Positions 54,181-64,000 are shown, counted from the first letter of the stretch. The stretch is 64,000 nt of DNA from Blastobasis lacticolella (GCA_905147135.1 LR990045.1:11446173-11510172), one strand, 5' to 3'. Notes: generated by a model from the sequence alone, not told the origin. Made by a program: numbers and translations.

Positions 54181-54815
54181 CTTGAATTAACGTCCTGCTA
54201 ATTGTGAAAAACAACCGGTAGATACAATAGGTGCAAATCTGATCTCGGGGTTTCAACAGTAGACGTCCGGTTTTAGACTCAGTGTCCAAAAATATTGTTT
54301 TAAACTATCGCGGTTCTTGTCACACATTCCGGGTTTGCTACCGCGTAAGGTAGGCAGTAAGGTTTACGAATAGTCCGATATTTCGATGCAGTTACATGCA
54401 TAATGGTTACGGGACGATTAGTTAGGGACACGATGCTTGCAGCTGCGTCAAATTATCGGGCTACTCGTAAACAAAGGTTGCGGTAGGAAACCCGGCATAC
54501 ACCTTCAAATGAATGTTAAAAAGCCTGTGAAAAAACCGTTTAAAACAGCTTCATTTCAATAATCCTGGTAAACGACGTGCGATACTCATCCGGATAACGA
54601 GTTACCCTTTTTTACTGCATTCCCCGGCAACGGGCTTAGCCTTTAATGGGCTTGGACACTTGTAAAAGGATACCTGGTACAACCATTCATATAGTGTATA
54701 GGCAGGTTTTTTTTTATACCACTATAGTAGCAAACAAACTTACGGCCTGCCAACCGAATATGCGATGTGCTCGATGACTGTACTCAACGTATACTACAGA
54801 TAGTTGAGGTTATGG
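54181..54815. other. Interior of the foldback element, unassigned
   Basis: No gene. 54703-54760 begins with a T-run and GCAAACAAACTTACGGCCTG, a LINE-tail scrap on the minus strand. Confidence 0.4.
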
Positions 54816-54920
54816 GCGTCGGTAGTCATGGTTGACGAGTTGGATACGTAAGCGAGAGGTACCGAGTTCGATACCCAGTGCGGCCGTACCAATGACTGTT
54901 TGTGAGTTATGTACATTATT
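54816..54920 (+). mobile_element. SINE family A, head part, inside the foldback element
   Basis: GCGTCGGTAGTCATGGTTGA, ATACGTAAGCGAGAGGTACC, GAGTTCGATACCCAGTGCGG, then TGAGTTATGTACATTATT. Body and tail are missing. Confidence 0.7.
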
Positions 54921-54958
54921 TGACGACGATTTGTGGGTCAGTTGGTTAACATGCCTGG

Positions 54959-55363
54959 TCTGCCACACAAGGTCCCGGGTTCCATTCCGGCCAAGAATAA
55001 ATAAATAAATTTTAATTTCTGTTACCGATCTAGGTGTGATCAAACATTTCAAATCAAATAATTTTTATTCATTTTAGGTCTTACAACACTAATGAATGTC
55101 AATATTTGTCAATTTTTAAGCACGCGCATATTTTTTCTTTCAATTGCGTAATTAATGCAAATTAAATATTATTATAACTTAAGTTCATAAGGCCGAACAT
55201 GATGACAAAATTTACTTAACAAAAATAATTAACTTTAAAAATGGGGGAGAACGGGAATTTTATTCCCGTTGTCCCCCATTTTTGAATTCGGGGGACAACG
55301 AAACTAAAATTCCCGTTGTCCCTCATTCGGGGGATAGCATTCGGGGGACAACGGGAATGATCC
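54959..55363 (-). repeat. Right arm of the foldback element, with a 64-bp insertion
   Basis: Same order as the left arm in inverted orientation. At 55050-55113 an extra CAAATCAAATAATTTTTATT segment resembles the 3' tail of the CR1-like LINE at 25653, so a tiny retroposed tail inserted after the arms formed. Confidence 0.8.
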
Positions 55364-55371
55364 CGGATGTG

Positions 55372-55576
55372 CCACTTCGCGCATGCGCAGTAGGTACGTT
55401 TGTTGAATGCTGGAATAAGTACCAACTTCACTGTTGTTTTGTTTGAACGGATAAGTAATTAGTTTTGTGTTGTGTTTGTTGTAAAAGTGATTTAATTGGA
55501 TTGATCAACAATAGAGGAAGTAAAGTCCCTTGTGATGATTTAAAATGTGCACAAGTTTTGATTTGCACGGAAAAGG
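55372..55576 (+). promoter_or_regulatory. Possible host promoter and first exon
   Basis: TTCGCGCATGCGCAGTAG at 55377-55394 contains the GCGCATGCGC palindrome bound by NRF1/Ewg-type factors, common at animal housekeeping promoters. About 160 bp downstream, ATG at 55545 starts ten codons (MCTSFDLHGK) that run into a donor-like AAAAG|GTAAAG at 55575/55576. No second exon was found to the right, so this remains a hypothesis. Confidence 0.25.
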
Positions 55577-55897
55577 TAAAGTTTTTAAACAGAAAATTCG
55601 TTCAGAAAATAACAAATTATTTCCTTGCAAATTAAAGCTTACGCCCGATTTACGTACCTATTTCGTAGTTTAGTAAATCGCTTATAAGACAATTTCATAG
55701 ATCAGTGTACCAAACTCATTAGATTGTTGGTTGTTCTCTCTCACAAGTTATATTGCTGGAATAAAACTGAAGAGTGATAAGTGAGGATTGATCAGTAATG
55801 TGGCAAAAAGATGGATTTATTTTTCATAACCGTAATAACTGCAAAAACTTCATCTCTCGGCTTGCTGAAACCCTAGGCACGCCACTGGTCCCCAGTG
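55577..55897. other. Unannotated stretch
   Basis: No gene or clear repeat; would be intron if the preceding exon is real. Confidence 0.35.
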
Positions 55898-56032
55898 GTT
55901 TTCAAACAGTATCCTATGTCACTCGGGAATAACGTCGCTCCGAATGAGTGAAAGAATTTTCAAAATCGGTTCAGTAATTTCGTAGATTACCCCTAACTCA
56001 CATAATTCCTATTTATAATATGAGTATAGATT
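55898..56032 (+). mobile_element. Helitron-like element, 3' part (classic type)
   Basis: AGTATCCTATGTCACTCGGG, TTTTCAAAATCGGTTCAGTA, then TTATAATATGAGTATAGAT at the end. This order is frequent in lepidopteran repeats. Confidence 0.5.
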
Positions 56033-56333
56033 GTTTCCCTGTTAAGGAACAGGCCTCCGTCTATCTCTGGAATGCTGAAGGGCTTTAATCATCACCACTG
56101 GCTTGGCGATTTTACGACGTTCTCGACACTTTTCTAGTGATACCAAGATTCTATTGACATGAGCTCTGAGTGGGGGAAGAAGAATCGTTCGTATGAGCGC
56201 TGAGTGGGATTAGAACCCTAAGCCCTCGTCGACCAAATAAAAAGTCTTAATGTAGGGCGTTTATTGTCTGTGTTCAAGATTGTGTAGAAATCCGTGCAAT
56301 ATTTTTTCATGGCTGATATTAATAGCTGTAGAT

Positions 56334-56475
56334 AGATAATATACATAGTATAAAACAAAGTCGCTTCGCGCCGTCTGTATCTATGTACGCTTAGATCTTC
56401 TAAACTACGCAACGGATTTTAATGCGGTGAGCAAGTTTATAAGCAAGGAAAAACGGGTACGCCGGTTTCTCTAGT
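56334..56475 (+). mobile_element. Helitron-like family H, shortened copy
   Basis: ACATAGTATAAAACAAAGTC, AAACTACGCAACGGATTTTA and 3' end ACGCCGGTTTCTCTAGT; the middle is deleted. It directly precedes the tandem duplication. Confidence 0.65.
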
Positions 56476-57210
56476 AGAAAATATTCGCTATATCTCATCT
56501 TAGCTCTTATTTCGTAAGTTTTCTATGTTATCTGACGTTTATTACAGAGGACTGTTGCCAAGGGCCTGCGTCAGTGAGTCGTGAACATTGAAGTGACAAA
56601 TATTAGGGCGCTCCGCGGAGGTACGTGCCGGGGACCCGTCACCGCGCCCGCTATTGGCTATTTTCCGGATTACCTGTACCGGAAAATTGTATCTATCACT
56701 CTCTATCGAGGCATGGGATGGAAATAGACATTTTTTTGGAATTCAGGAATTTGGGTCTATTTTTTATCCTTATTCCGCTTATAGATGAGGGATTCAGAAC
56801 CAATATGATTGGTGGATTTACTAGTGTTTCTTAATTTAATTTGTAGTAAATATTCGCTATATCGCATCATAGCTTTATATTTCGTACGATCTTTATGTTA
56901 TCTGACGTTTATTACAGAGGACAGTTGCCAAGGGCCTGCGTCAGTGAGTCGTGAACATTGAAGTGACAAATATCAGGGCGTTCTGCGGAGGCACGTGCCG
57001 GGGACCCGTCACCGCGCCCGCTGTTGGCTATTTTCCGACTTACCTGTACCGGAAAATTGTATCTATCACTCTCTATCGAGGCATAAGAGAGAATTAGAGA
57101 CATTTCTGGCGTTCGCGTCGTTTCTATTTTTGTGGTACCGTTTTCGCTTATAGATGAGAGATTCAGAACCAATATGTTTGGACATGTACTTGTGTTTCTA
57201 AATTAAATTA
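56475..57210. repeat. Tandem duplication, unit about 370 bp
   Basis: Copy A (56475-56845) and copy B (56846-57210) share AATATTCGCTATATC, TTATCTGACGTTTATTACAG, AGTGAGTCGTGAACATTGAA, GGGGACCCGTCACCGCGCCC and ACCGGAAAATTGTATCTATC. The middle 200 bp is far better kept than the ends. That block is GC-rich in an AT-rich setting. No shared open frame survives in both copies. Function unknown. Confidence 0.75.
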
Positions 57211-58224
57211 TTCTGCGTGTTTAGCTTGATCTCGAATGCTTAGCAATGGAATCCCAGCCAACCCCGCACAAATACTGACCCTTCTTTAAAATGCGATATA
57301 AAATATTTTGGTGGCTCTAAAGAGCCTTCTCCTTCGAAGACCAGAACATGGGCAGCAGCTCGCAACCAGCAGACGTTGCGTACCACCTACCTACAATCTC
57401 CATGCTTCTGTCAGTAATTATCTGTATTTTTTTATATCCTTAAGAAGATAAAGGGACATTTATATCAGTAGGTACATATAATAAAACTGTAACAGTTCCA
57501 ATTCTGTTAATTAATAATATTTAGAAATATTTATTGGAGGGTACTCTTTAAACAACACCACTCCGAACTACTGAATTAATTGAATTGAAAATTGAAAACT
57601 GGGCATGATTCGATTTCTTACTACGAGGTAGAACACTGGATACTTTTTATTCCGAAATTCGACACGGTTTCTTTGGGAGAGGGGATGGAAGTCAAAATGT
57701 TTACAAGTTTTAATTCATTAACGCGCAGTTCATTCATTCCTTTTTTGTTAGAAAGGAGGTAATTTAAAGATGGTCCCGTAAATATTTCAAGGTCATCGAT
57801 GTTGTATTTCAGGTATTACACCTCATTAGTTGGTCCAAATAACTTGAAACCCGGCTTTTGAACGTACATCTCATCCTAAGCTAGCGTGCACTTTTTTGTA
57901 TAGGCATGAAATTGATTGGCCTATTTGTCAAAGTCAGACCACTTCAAAGAAGTCAGATATTGCGAATTGATATTTTCCCATGAAAATCCTATTCATTATA
58001 TTCTAAACTTACTCGCCAACGGGGCAGGAGTGGAGAAGGCGGGTAATAGGGATGCGCGAGGAGTAAGATGCTTACATCTATAAGATAAGTACCGGCACGG
58101 TATTCTACGCTTCGTACTCAATATTATTTATGGTTATATACAACATCAAGCAGATCAAGCGTTACACTCTGACCTTTGGACCGTGGCAGACGTAGTAGAG
58201 ACTGTTTTGTTACTTACACTCCAT
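57211..58224. other. Unannotated stretch
   Basis: No gene. On the minus strand 57311-57328 reads AGGCTCTTTAGAGCCACC, somewhat like a histone mRNA 3' stem-loop but with a two-base loop. Confidence 0.35.
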
Positions 58225-58460
58225 GTTATTTTTATTTTTTATTTTTTTTGCGCCCAACGCAAAGGAAATGGGCACCCTCCGGTATAGTGGGAGGGAGGAG
58301 GTGAACTCTCATGAGTACCAGCCGGCCGGCCGGACTGGTTATGCACGACTCGCCAAAAAAGGGAACCTAGGCGCATACGTGCTAAACACCCCCTGGGAGC
58401 ACCTGTAGCCGGAAGGGCTTTTCAGGTTTCATCGGATGCGACACCCCGTAGGGACGGCAC
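58225..58460 (-). mobile_element. Retroposon 3' end with poly(A), GC-rich
   Basis: T-rich run 58228-58252 as a reversed A tail, then a GC-rich block with GGGCACCCTCCGGTATAGTG and CCAGCCGGCCGGCCGGACTG. Layout like 15498-15900 but a different sequence. Confidence 0.45.
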
Positions 58461-58559
58461 TCCATGTGTGGTTGACTGTAGCTATGGTATAAGTATATGG
58501 TTAATGTATAGTGTTAATTCACGGGCAGCTACGAAAAAATTCTCTAAGTACTTCGCGAC

Positions 58560-59055
58560 ACATAGTATAAAACAACGTCGCTTCCCGCCGTCTGTCTCTA
58601 GGTAACTATGTACGCTTAGATATTTTAAAGTACGCAACGGATTTTAATGCTGCTCTCAGCAATATATCATCACAACCCATAACAGTCCACTGCAGGACTA
58701 AGGGCCTCACCCACGTAAGAGGAAGTTATTGCCATAATCTTCACGATTGGCAAGCGGGTTGGAGATCGCAGTGTCATAAAAATTACAATGGAAAAAGCTG
58801 CTGCCCATTTTCCAGTTTACGGAGACTAGATATTTGTCACAAAAACATTAATCGACTTATACGACACGCACGATTGTAAGGGGTTGGTATTATTCTACTC
58901 TGCCGGACACTACACGGCCAATATATAGAATAATTCAAAAGGAAGGTGTATAAGCAAGAATAAAGGGTAGGTAGGAGTAAAGTTGATGTAGTGTAAGGTA
59001 AATGTAGGGTAATGTAGTGTAGGAGTAGGACGCCACGTGCCGGGTCCACTAGTAT
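58560..59055 (+). mobile_element. Helitron-like family H, split by a nested insertion
   Basis: 5' part 58560-58667 (ACATAGTATAAAACAACGTC, ACGCAACGGATTTTAATGCT) and 3' part 58919-59055 (AGAATAATTCAAAAGGAAGG, the GTAGG tract, GTGCCGGGTCCACTAGT) form one element. The two halves meet at CAATATAT, which is duplicated around the insert. Confidence 0.75.
58668..58918 (-). mobile_element. Nested retroposon with 8-bp target duplication
   Basis: 251 bp between CAATATAT at 58660-58667 and at 58919-58926. Contains AACAGTCCACTGCAGGACTA (RTE-end-like block) and GTATTATTCTACTCTGCCGG at the right. No terminal inverted repeats. A lepidopteran SINE or composite retroposon is likely. Confidence 0.6.
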
Positions 59056-59621
59056 ATCTACAAATGCACAAGTATATTACATCGCCCACTGTACCAAAAG
59101 CCTTAGAGCCGAATTGTAAATAATTAACCGCGGCCCAGAGCGCCTTAAAGGCCCCTAATCTTATTCGTCGTGCATATTTCATTATGTTAGATTAAGCTGC
59201 GGAGTGAGTGGACTTTTACTTGGAGTTGGTCGGTGGAAACTGTTAGGCGTTAGAGGCAGTTGAGGACAGCTCGCGAGCTCTATAGTTGTTGGTAGTTGTT
59301 GTTAGTAGTGATATTCTTCTTCTTATCGTTTCACTGATCAGTAGGTTAAGTATAAAATTACTTTGAGTTAACCTACTATTTCGCCGTTCGTTCTACGATT
59401 CTTCGATGTTTCGAAATGTAATGCTTGGCGCGTTTATATTTCAAAGCTGTACGGATCAAAAACTTTTTTTTTCTTTTTTAATAAATGCAAACTTACAGAC
59501 AGAATCCAAAGCGTTAACATTTAAAATTTGAAAATATAATTCATATTGCATAACAAAGAAAAATTATATAAATGAATTCATAACATAATTGGATTGGATT
59601 TATGGTATTGGATGTATTCGT
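59056..59621. other. Unannotated stretch
   Basis: No gene or clear repeat. Confidence 0.4.
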
Positions 59622-59725
59622 GTACTAGCTGGCTACTTCGTTCGCATTTTGTCCTATCTTTTAAACCTTCCTCTTGAACCACTCTATCTATAGTTGGAAA
59701 CCGCATTAAAATCTATTGCATTACA
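59622..59725 (-). mobile_element. Helitron-like family H fragment
   Basis: ACTAGCTGGCTACTTCGTTC at the 3' end, CCTCTTGAACCACTCTATCT and AACCGCATTAAAATCTATTG; 5' third missing. Confidence 0.55.
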
Positions 59726-60321
59726 CACAGAGCCACAGAAACACACGTCAAACTTCTAACACTCCTCTTACAACAAAACACTTGCAGACTCCATCGCAAA
59801 TACGAAAAGAACCCGAACTGAATAGCAAAGAGGGTTACATAGTAAGAGCACAAACTAGAGAGTAAAAGTTTAATAAGTACAACATATAAAATGAACGCAA
59901 CAATTCCTCCCGAGTCCCGACTCGCGAGGCACGAGAATTAAGACGTACCGCGGGTACCTTGACAAGATATGCCTTGTCATAATTTAATGAACCTCCCACA
60001 ACTGAGAGACTGGAATTGTGTAAAAATATGAGTATTTTTTTTTTTCGGTTTTGACTCGTACTTTTATTGGTAGGTATCGCCTTTCACACTCGCACGACTT
60101 GGTCCGTGTAAAATTCGGTTTTCCACTCCAGAGTGGATTTCGGGTTAATCTGGCTTTTAACCAGTAGTTTTTCGTGAAGCAGTAGCAGCTATCCCATGCT
60201 TTAACGAGCCAACCTATTAATAATCTGACGAAAATGGCATCTGACGAATGCGGAATCTGTCGAAAGCGGAATCAAGAAAATTGCCGATTCGCGAGTAATT
60301 TCAAAATTAAATAAATGTGTT
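59726..60321. other. Unannotated stretch
   Basis: No gene. CGGAATCTG(T/A)CGAA motifs repeat near 60225-60290 and again at 60610-60645. Confidence 0.4.
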
Positions 60322-60500
60322 TGTACAAATTAACAAAATGCCGTCTAACCCCAAGTAAACCCCATAATTGCTTACTTTATGCTTAGCTTGTGTTATGGGT
60401 GCCAGAAAACTGATGAACTACTTATATATTAATTAAATATATACTTATTAAACATACAAGACCCAGACCCATAACAAAAATTAAAATCCATCATTTCAAT
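60322..60500 (-). repeat. Dispersed repeat R3, long copy
   Basis: AAAATGCCGTCTAACCCCAA, GCTTGTGTTATGGGTGCCAG, ACATACAAGACCCAGACCCA. Pairs with 60735-60895. Confidence 0.55.
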
Positions 60501-60689
60501 TTCTGCCTAATCGGAAATTGAAGTCGGCTCCTCTGCATGGACTCGGCATGTTGTAAATAAATCATTCAGGTCGTCAACTTCGAATATTCTGAGCTGTACG
60601 GAAAAAATAAATGATCTGTCGAAGGCGGAATCTGACGGGTGTGTTCTAAATCCATCCAAATACCCAACCATCTACAAGCATGACATGTA

Positions 60690-60960
60690 TAAAGCCTTTG
60701 TCCCACGGGAGGGGTAATAAATAAATGAATAAATAAATATTCGTAGACAAATTCACACAGCGCCATCTAGCCCCAAACTAAGCAAAGCTTGTACAATGGG
60801 TGCTAGATAACTGATTTACTACTTAAATACTTTTTAAATACATACTTATTATACATAGAATACCCAGACCCGTAACAGAAATTAAAATTCGGGGTATGCA
60901 GAGACTATGGACCGCCACTCCACAAGCTCCTTCCAAGTCTCTCCTAACAAGCTTTCGTGT
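60690..60960 (-). repeat. Repeat R3 with flanking 'YPTCGTQA' LINE-end pieces
   Basis: 60690-60715 and 60890-60960 are halves of one reversed LINE end (GCCTTTGTCCCACGGGAGGG; GGGGTATGCAGAGACTATGG), separated by an R3 copy at 60715-60890 starting ATAAATAAATATTCGTAGAC. R3 therefore inserted into the LINE end. Confidence 0.55.
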
Positions 60961-60970
60961 TTATATAATA

Positions 60971-61184
60971 TACACTAGTGGTCCCAGCGCGACTTCCCTC
61001 GCGTACACCTAATATGCGCCTACCTACTGTTTTCTTGTTTATAAAACTTCCTCTTGAATCACTCTATCTATTGTTGTAAACCGCATTAAATTCTATTGTG
61101 TAGTTTAAAAGATCAAAGCGTACATAGATACTTACGTAGGGACAGACGGCGGGAAGCGACCATGTTTTATACTATATATAGATC
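60971..61184 (-). mobile_element. Helitron-like family H, near complete
   Basis: Minus strand from TATATATAGTATAAAACATG through CTACACAATAGAATTTAATG to GAAGTCGCGCTGGGACCACT then AGT. Both ends visible. Confidence 0.7.
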
Positions 61185-61478
61185 TAAGCGGCTTCGCACT
61201 TGTTTCCTTTACTATAAATGGTACTAGGTTTTTTTTTACTATTAATGTATTACTAATCTTCCCGTATAAAGGAGACAGTCTAAAATTTTCCTGACCACCA
61301 GCCGGCATAATGAGAGTTGTAATGGATAAAGCTTATAAATCGTAATGTCTTCTCGTAATTATTTAAATTCTTTAGCTAGCCAATTTATTTATATTAATGT
61401 TTAAAATATTACTAATTTGCTATGAAACGAACGCATTCTTGGCATGAAATTATGAACACACCCGAAAAAAGCTATGGA
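61185..61478. other. Unannotated stretch
   Basis: No gene or clear repeat. Confidence 0.4.
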
Positions 61479-61600
61479 TGCATAAACTTATCTGACCCGG
61501 TGGCCAAAACTGGAACCAAGTGTCGCCATTTTGAAATGTCATGTCAATGCCATTAACAGCGACGCTGTCACTGGGTCAGATTAAGTTTGTGGCACTGCAC
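61479..61600 (+). mobile_element. MITE family M2, copy 3
   Basis: TGCATAAACTTATCTGACCC at the left, AACAGCGACGCTGTCACTGG, and TCAGATTAAGTTTGTGGCAC at the right. Best-kept copy of the family. Confidence 0.75.
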
Positions 61601-61924
61601 AGACAGACAGGTAAAAAAATCCTAGGTTTGGACATTGACAATGACAGGCATGTCATTGTCTTTGTCATACACTGCCACTAATGACGAATGAAACTCCATA
61701 CTCCGTTAAGAAGACCTGCCCTGTGGTTGTAATTTCTATGGCGATGATAGGCTGTGAGCGAGTTAATTAGCCATAATAATATGTATTATGATGCTGGGGA
61801 ATTGTAATTATTATTTTAGTTTCTTTTTGGCCACATCCGTCGGCCATTTTATGTATCAAAAGGTGTGTGTCACGCATTGTACGCATTTTTGTCGTTGAGC
61901 CCCTTAAAAGGAGTTTTCTTACAG

Positions 61925-62036
61925 AGCCTTAAACTTGTCAGACCATGTGACAGCGTCGCTGTTGTTGGCATTGGCATGACATTTCAAAATGACGAGACTT
62001 AATTCTAGTTGTGGTCATTGTGTCAGATAAGTTTTT
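61925..62036 (-). mobile_element. MITE family M2, copy 4 (inverted to copy 3)
   Basis: TGTGACAGCGTCGCTGTTGT, GGCATGACATTTCAAAATGA and GTGTCAGATAAGTTTTTATT: reversed order of copy 3, 325 bp away. Confidence 0.7.
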
Positions 62037-62940
62037 ATTATGTAGTAAAAACGAAGGTTAAGCAATGCTAGTAATGCAGGGGAGCTGGAGTTGGAAACTC
62101 GTTATGTGTCGACCGAGGTGTTGTACATACCATGATTCTAAGGAAATCTAATTCTTATGCTAGTTCATGTAACATCAAAAGGTATGTCACGTGGCACGCC
62201 GCATTACCAGTGTTTTCTCAAAGCGAGAGCATTACACGCATGATTGAACATAATGCCCTCTCCTCTTGAAAGGAGTTTTTTCTTTCCTCATTGATTTCTC
62301 TTCGCTATGACGAAAAAGAATTCTTACTCCGGGCGTAAAAGGAGTTTCTTCTTTCATCGTTTACTCTACGGCTTATTCCTGTTTTCAAAATATAATTGTG
62401 AAGAATTGGCTAGACTTAGATTTCTTTTTTCAACTGATTCGAGTTCCGTATTTTACATACTTCCGTTTTTCATTCACTTTGTACCGGCTGGATCTTAGTG
62501 AACACCTTGTATGAACCGATAGACCCTATCCTTTCGAATTGATGACGAACCGCACCAAATTCTGTGCTTTACGAGGATTTCGCGAATATACAGAATGCGA
62601 CTTTCGTACCATGTAAGGTATTCATGAATATGTATGTATGGGGCACATATATGTGTATGTATGTAGGATGTGTGGATGTCCACAGTAAGTTGAATTAGCA
62701 GAATGTATTGCGATTACCCGCTGCGATTCAATCCCATTTCGCGTCGACGTGAGTTGTAATTGACATACTTTTATGGTGTTACATTGAAAGTTCAATCAGC
62801 ATGTGGTAGAAAAACATGTTACTCTGTTAGAAAATATTTTTATCCTGCTATTTACATAAATAAAATATAGTTAGGTACACGATAGTACTGAAATGACCAA
62901 ACCTCGTGCGATTACGCGTGTCGTATATGGTGATTAAGGA
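62037..62940. other. Unannotated stretch
   Basis: No gene or clear repeat. Confidence 0.4.
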
Positions 62941-63009
62941 GCGTCGGTGGCGTAAGGGCTAGCTTCGTAAGCCAGAGGTACCGAGGTCGATCCCCAGTGT
63001 ACCAATGAA
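62941..63009 (+). mobile_element. SINE family A, head fragment
   Basis: GCGTCGGTGGCGTAAGGGCT, TTCGTAAGCCAGAGGTACCG, GATCCCCAGTGTACCAATGA, then an A-run. A head-only copy ending in A suggests a shortened SINE form. Confidence 0.6.
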
Positions 63010-63884
63010 AAAAAAAATGCACTTGAGTGTACCTACTTTTTCTTTTTCTCTTCTTTGCCTAAGTTTAAAAATGCCAAATGAGGCAAATACAAGGTTATTT
63101 TGGACCTAATCTTTTGGCTAAATATCAAGGCTGTTCCGAAAGTTTCTAGCCAACGGCTTGTAATATAATCTATAATTGTCAAAAAAAATTGTTTTTTTTC
63201 ATTTTAAGGTAAATTTTATTACAAATTCATACAAACATGCACACTCACTCCCGTAATAATATGAGATAATAGACCAAAATTCCATAGAAAAATGCACTTT
63301 CAGCATGCATTTTCCTATTTCTTTGTTTGTCTTGGCAACCATCCCTTACCAGCTGATCTTACGCCGTTCTAAAATAGGCTAACGTTACATCTTGCACGTA
63401 TCTAACTAAACACGTTTAAAAACACTTAACCCCCAATCTCTCTACGACACTTACGATCTTTCACCAACATAAAGACCTCCTCTCAAGAGTGCCTGTTAGC
63501 AAAACAGGCTCACGAGTCTCTGTTGGCAAAACAGCGACGCTTCCGTTAACTGTTATTTAATTAACGGCTCGCGAAGGGGTTGCCCGGGACACATGGCGCG
63601 TCCCGGATGTTGCGGGACATGTCCCGGGTAACCCGGATTAGTTGACTTTCGTACGCGACTGTCTGCGAAACGGTCCGTATGTTAGGAAGTGGTTTGGTTA
63701 GTGTGCCGAGGATGCCGTTTAGGTTTGCAAGTGTTTTGTAGTAATAGATGGGCTTTGTTTGTTGCTTTTCGTATCGAGCGTTTTCTTCCTTTATACCACT
63801 TATTTGGTTATAGCTAGGTTCAGCGGTAACTAATGATTCGAACTTATTTGTACTATTATTCCCCGATGCACCAACAGTGGTGTT
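63010..63884. other. Unannotated stretch with a GC-rich imperfect hairpin
   Basis: No gene. 63571-63633 holds GGTTGCCCGGGACACATG and the inverted CATGTCCCGGGTAACC, with TCCCGG twice between. Confidence 0.45.
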
Positions 63885-64000
63885 ATAAGTTTGCCGTGTG
63901 TATCTGTGGCTTTGTGGCTCTGTGTCATCGTAGCTCCCGAACGGATGGACCGATTAAGATGCGGTTGTATTTGAAAGGCAGTTCGGTGGAGAAGGTTCTT
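63885..64000 (+). repeat. Dispersed repeat family R2, runs off the window
   Basis: GTTTGCCGTGTGTATCTGTG, CATCGTAGCTCCCGAACGGA, TGGACCGATTAAGATGCGGT, then TTTGAAAGGCAGTTCGG up to the last base. Confidence 0.65.

Larger units (their letters stand above)
53271..55363. mobile_element. Foldback element with long inverted ends and 8-bp target duplication
   Basis: Outer ends are GGATCATTCCCGTTGTCCCC and its complement. CGGATGTG lies immediately outside both ends (53263-53270 and 55364-55371). Left arm 53271-53613 and right arm 54959-55363 are near-identical inverted copies; the right one holds a 64-bp extra segment (55050-55113). The outer 130 bp of each arm is built from alternating copies of CCCGTTGTCCCCCGAAT. 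The inner 1.35 kb holds unrelated transposon pieces and no transposase. An 8-bp duplication occurs in hAT, P and Galileo-type foldback elements; the superfamily is undetermined. Confidence 0.8.

Noticed and set aside
57311..57328. Histone mRNA 3' stem-loop on the minus strand
   Set aside because: GGCTCT/AGAGCC pair, but the loop is two bases instead of four and no histone coding sequence lies upstream.
62941..63000. tRNA gene candidate (also 54816, 46440 and 6700)
   Set aside because: The tRNA-like box A and box B belong to SINE heads; they continue into a SINE body or A-run and do not close an acceptor stem.

Overview
The window looks like nuclear DNA of a moth or butterfly. I infer Lepidoptera from the repeat content: tRNA-headed SINEs, RTE and CR1/Jockey LINE fragments, very many short Helitron-like copies with 'CTAGT' ends, and several families of short inverted-repeat elements (MITEs), in moderately AT-rich DNA with no long open frames outside transposons. 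No species is claimed. I recognise no complete host gene, no tRNA or rRNA gene and no CRISPR array. The stretch is intergenic or lies inside a very large intron.

Layout. 1-1,000: a compact LTR retroelement with identical LTRs and a primer-binding site matching tRNA-Trp. 1,000-11,700: SINE copies (one with an intact 19-bp target duplication), Helitron-like pieces and small MITEs. 11,700-25,600: an RTE LINE 3' end, more Helitron-like and SINE copies, a tandem promoter-like dimer (19,762-20,370), CR1/Jockey 3' ends and a Harbinger-like MITE with TTA duplications. 25,650-28,370: the only long reading frame, a 5'-truncated LINE with an intact reverse transcriptase, followed by a foldback hairpin and a possible host exon on the minus strand (28,831-29,073). 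30,000-46,500: two inverted copies of one TA-flanked MITE, a decayed second LINE, RTE and other LINE ends, a 478-bp element with 9-bp target duplications, and a SINE with a triplicated target site. 47,700-51,000: a TAA-flanked MITE and a broken mariner transposase. 53,263-55,371: a 2.1-kb foldback element with about 400-bp inverted ends and an exact 8-bp target duplication, carrying other transposons inside. 55,372-57,210: a possible promoter and first exon, then a 370-bp tandem duplication. The remainder is more Helitron-like, SINE and MITE sequence.

How the parts relate. Several insertions are nested and so give relative ages: a retroposon inside a Helitron-like copy (8-bp duplication at 58,660 and 58,919), LINE and SINE pieces inside the foldback element, and a 64-bp retroposon tail inside one of its arms. 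RTE and CR1/Jockey LINEs are the plausible machinery for SINE movement. The MITEs would depend on Tc1/mariner, Harbinger and other transposases, of which only a dead mariner is present here. Nothing acts as an operon or pathway. The strongest candidates for undescribed biology are the foldback element, the tRNA-Trp-primed mini-retroelement, the promoter-like dimer and the tandem duplication at 56,475.
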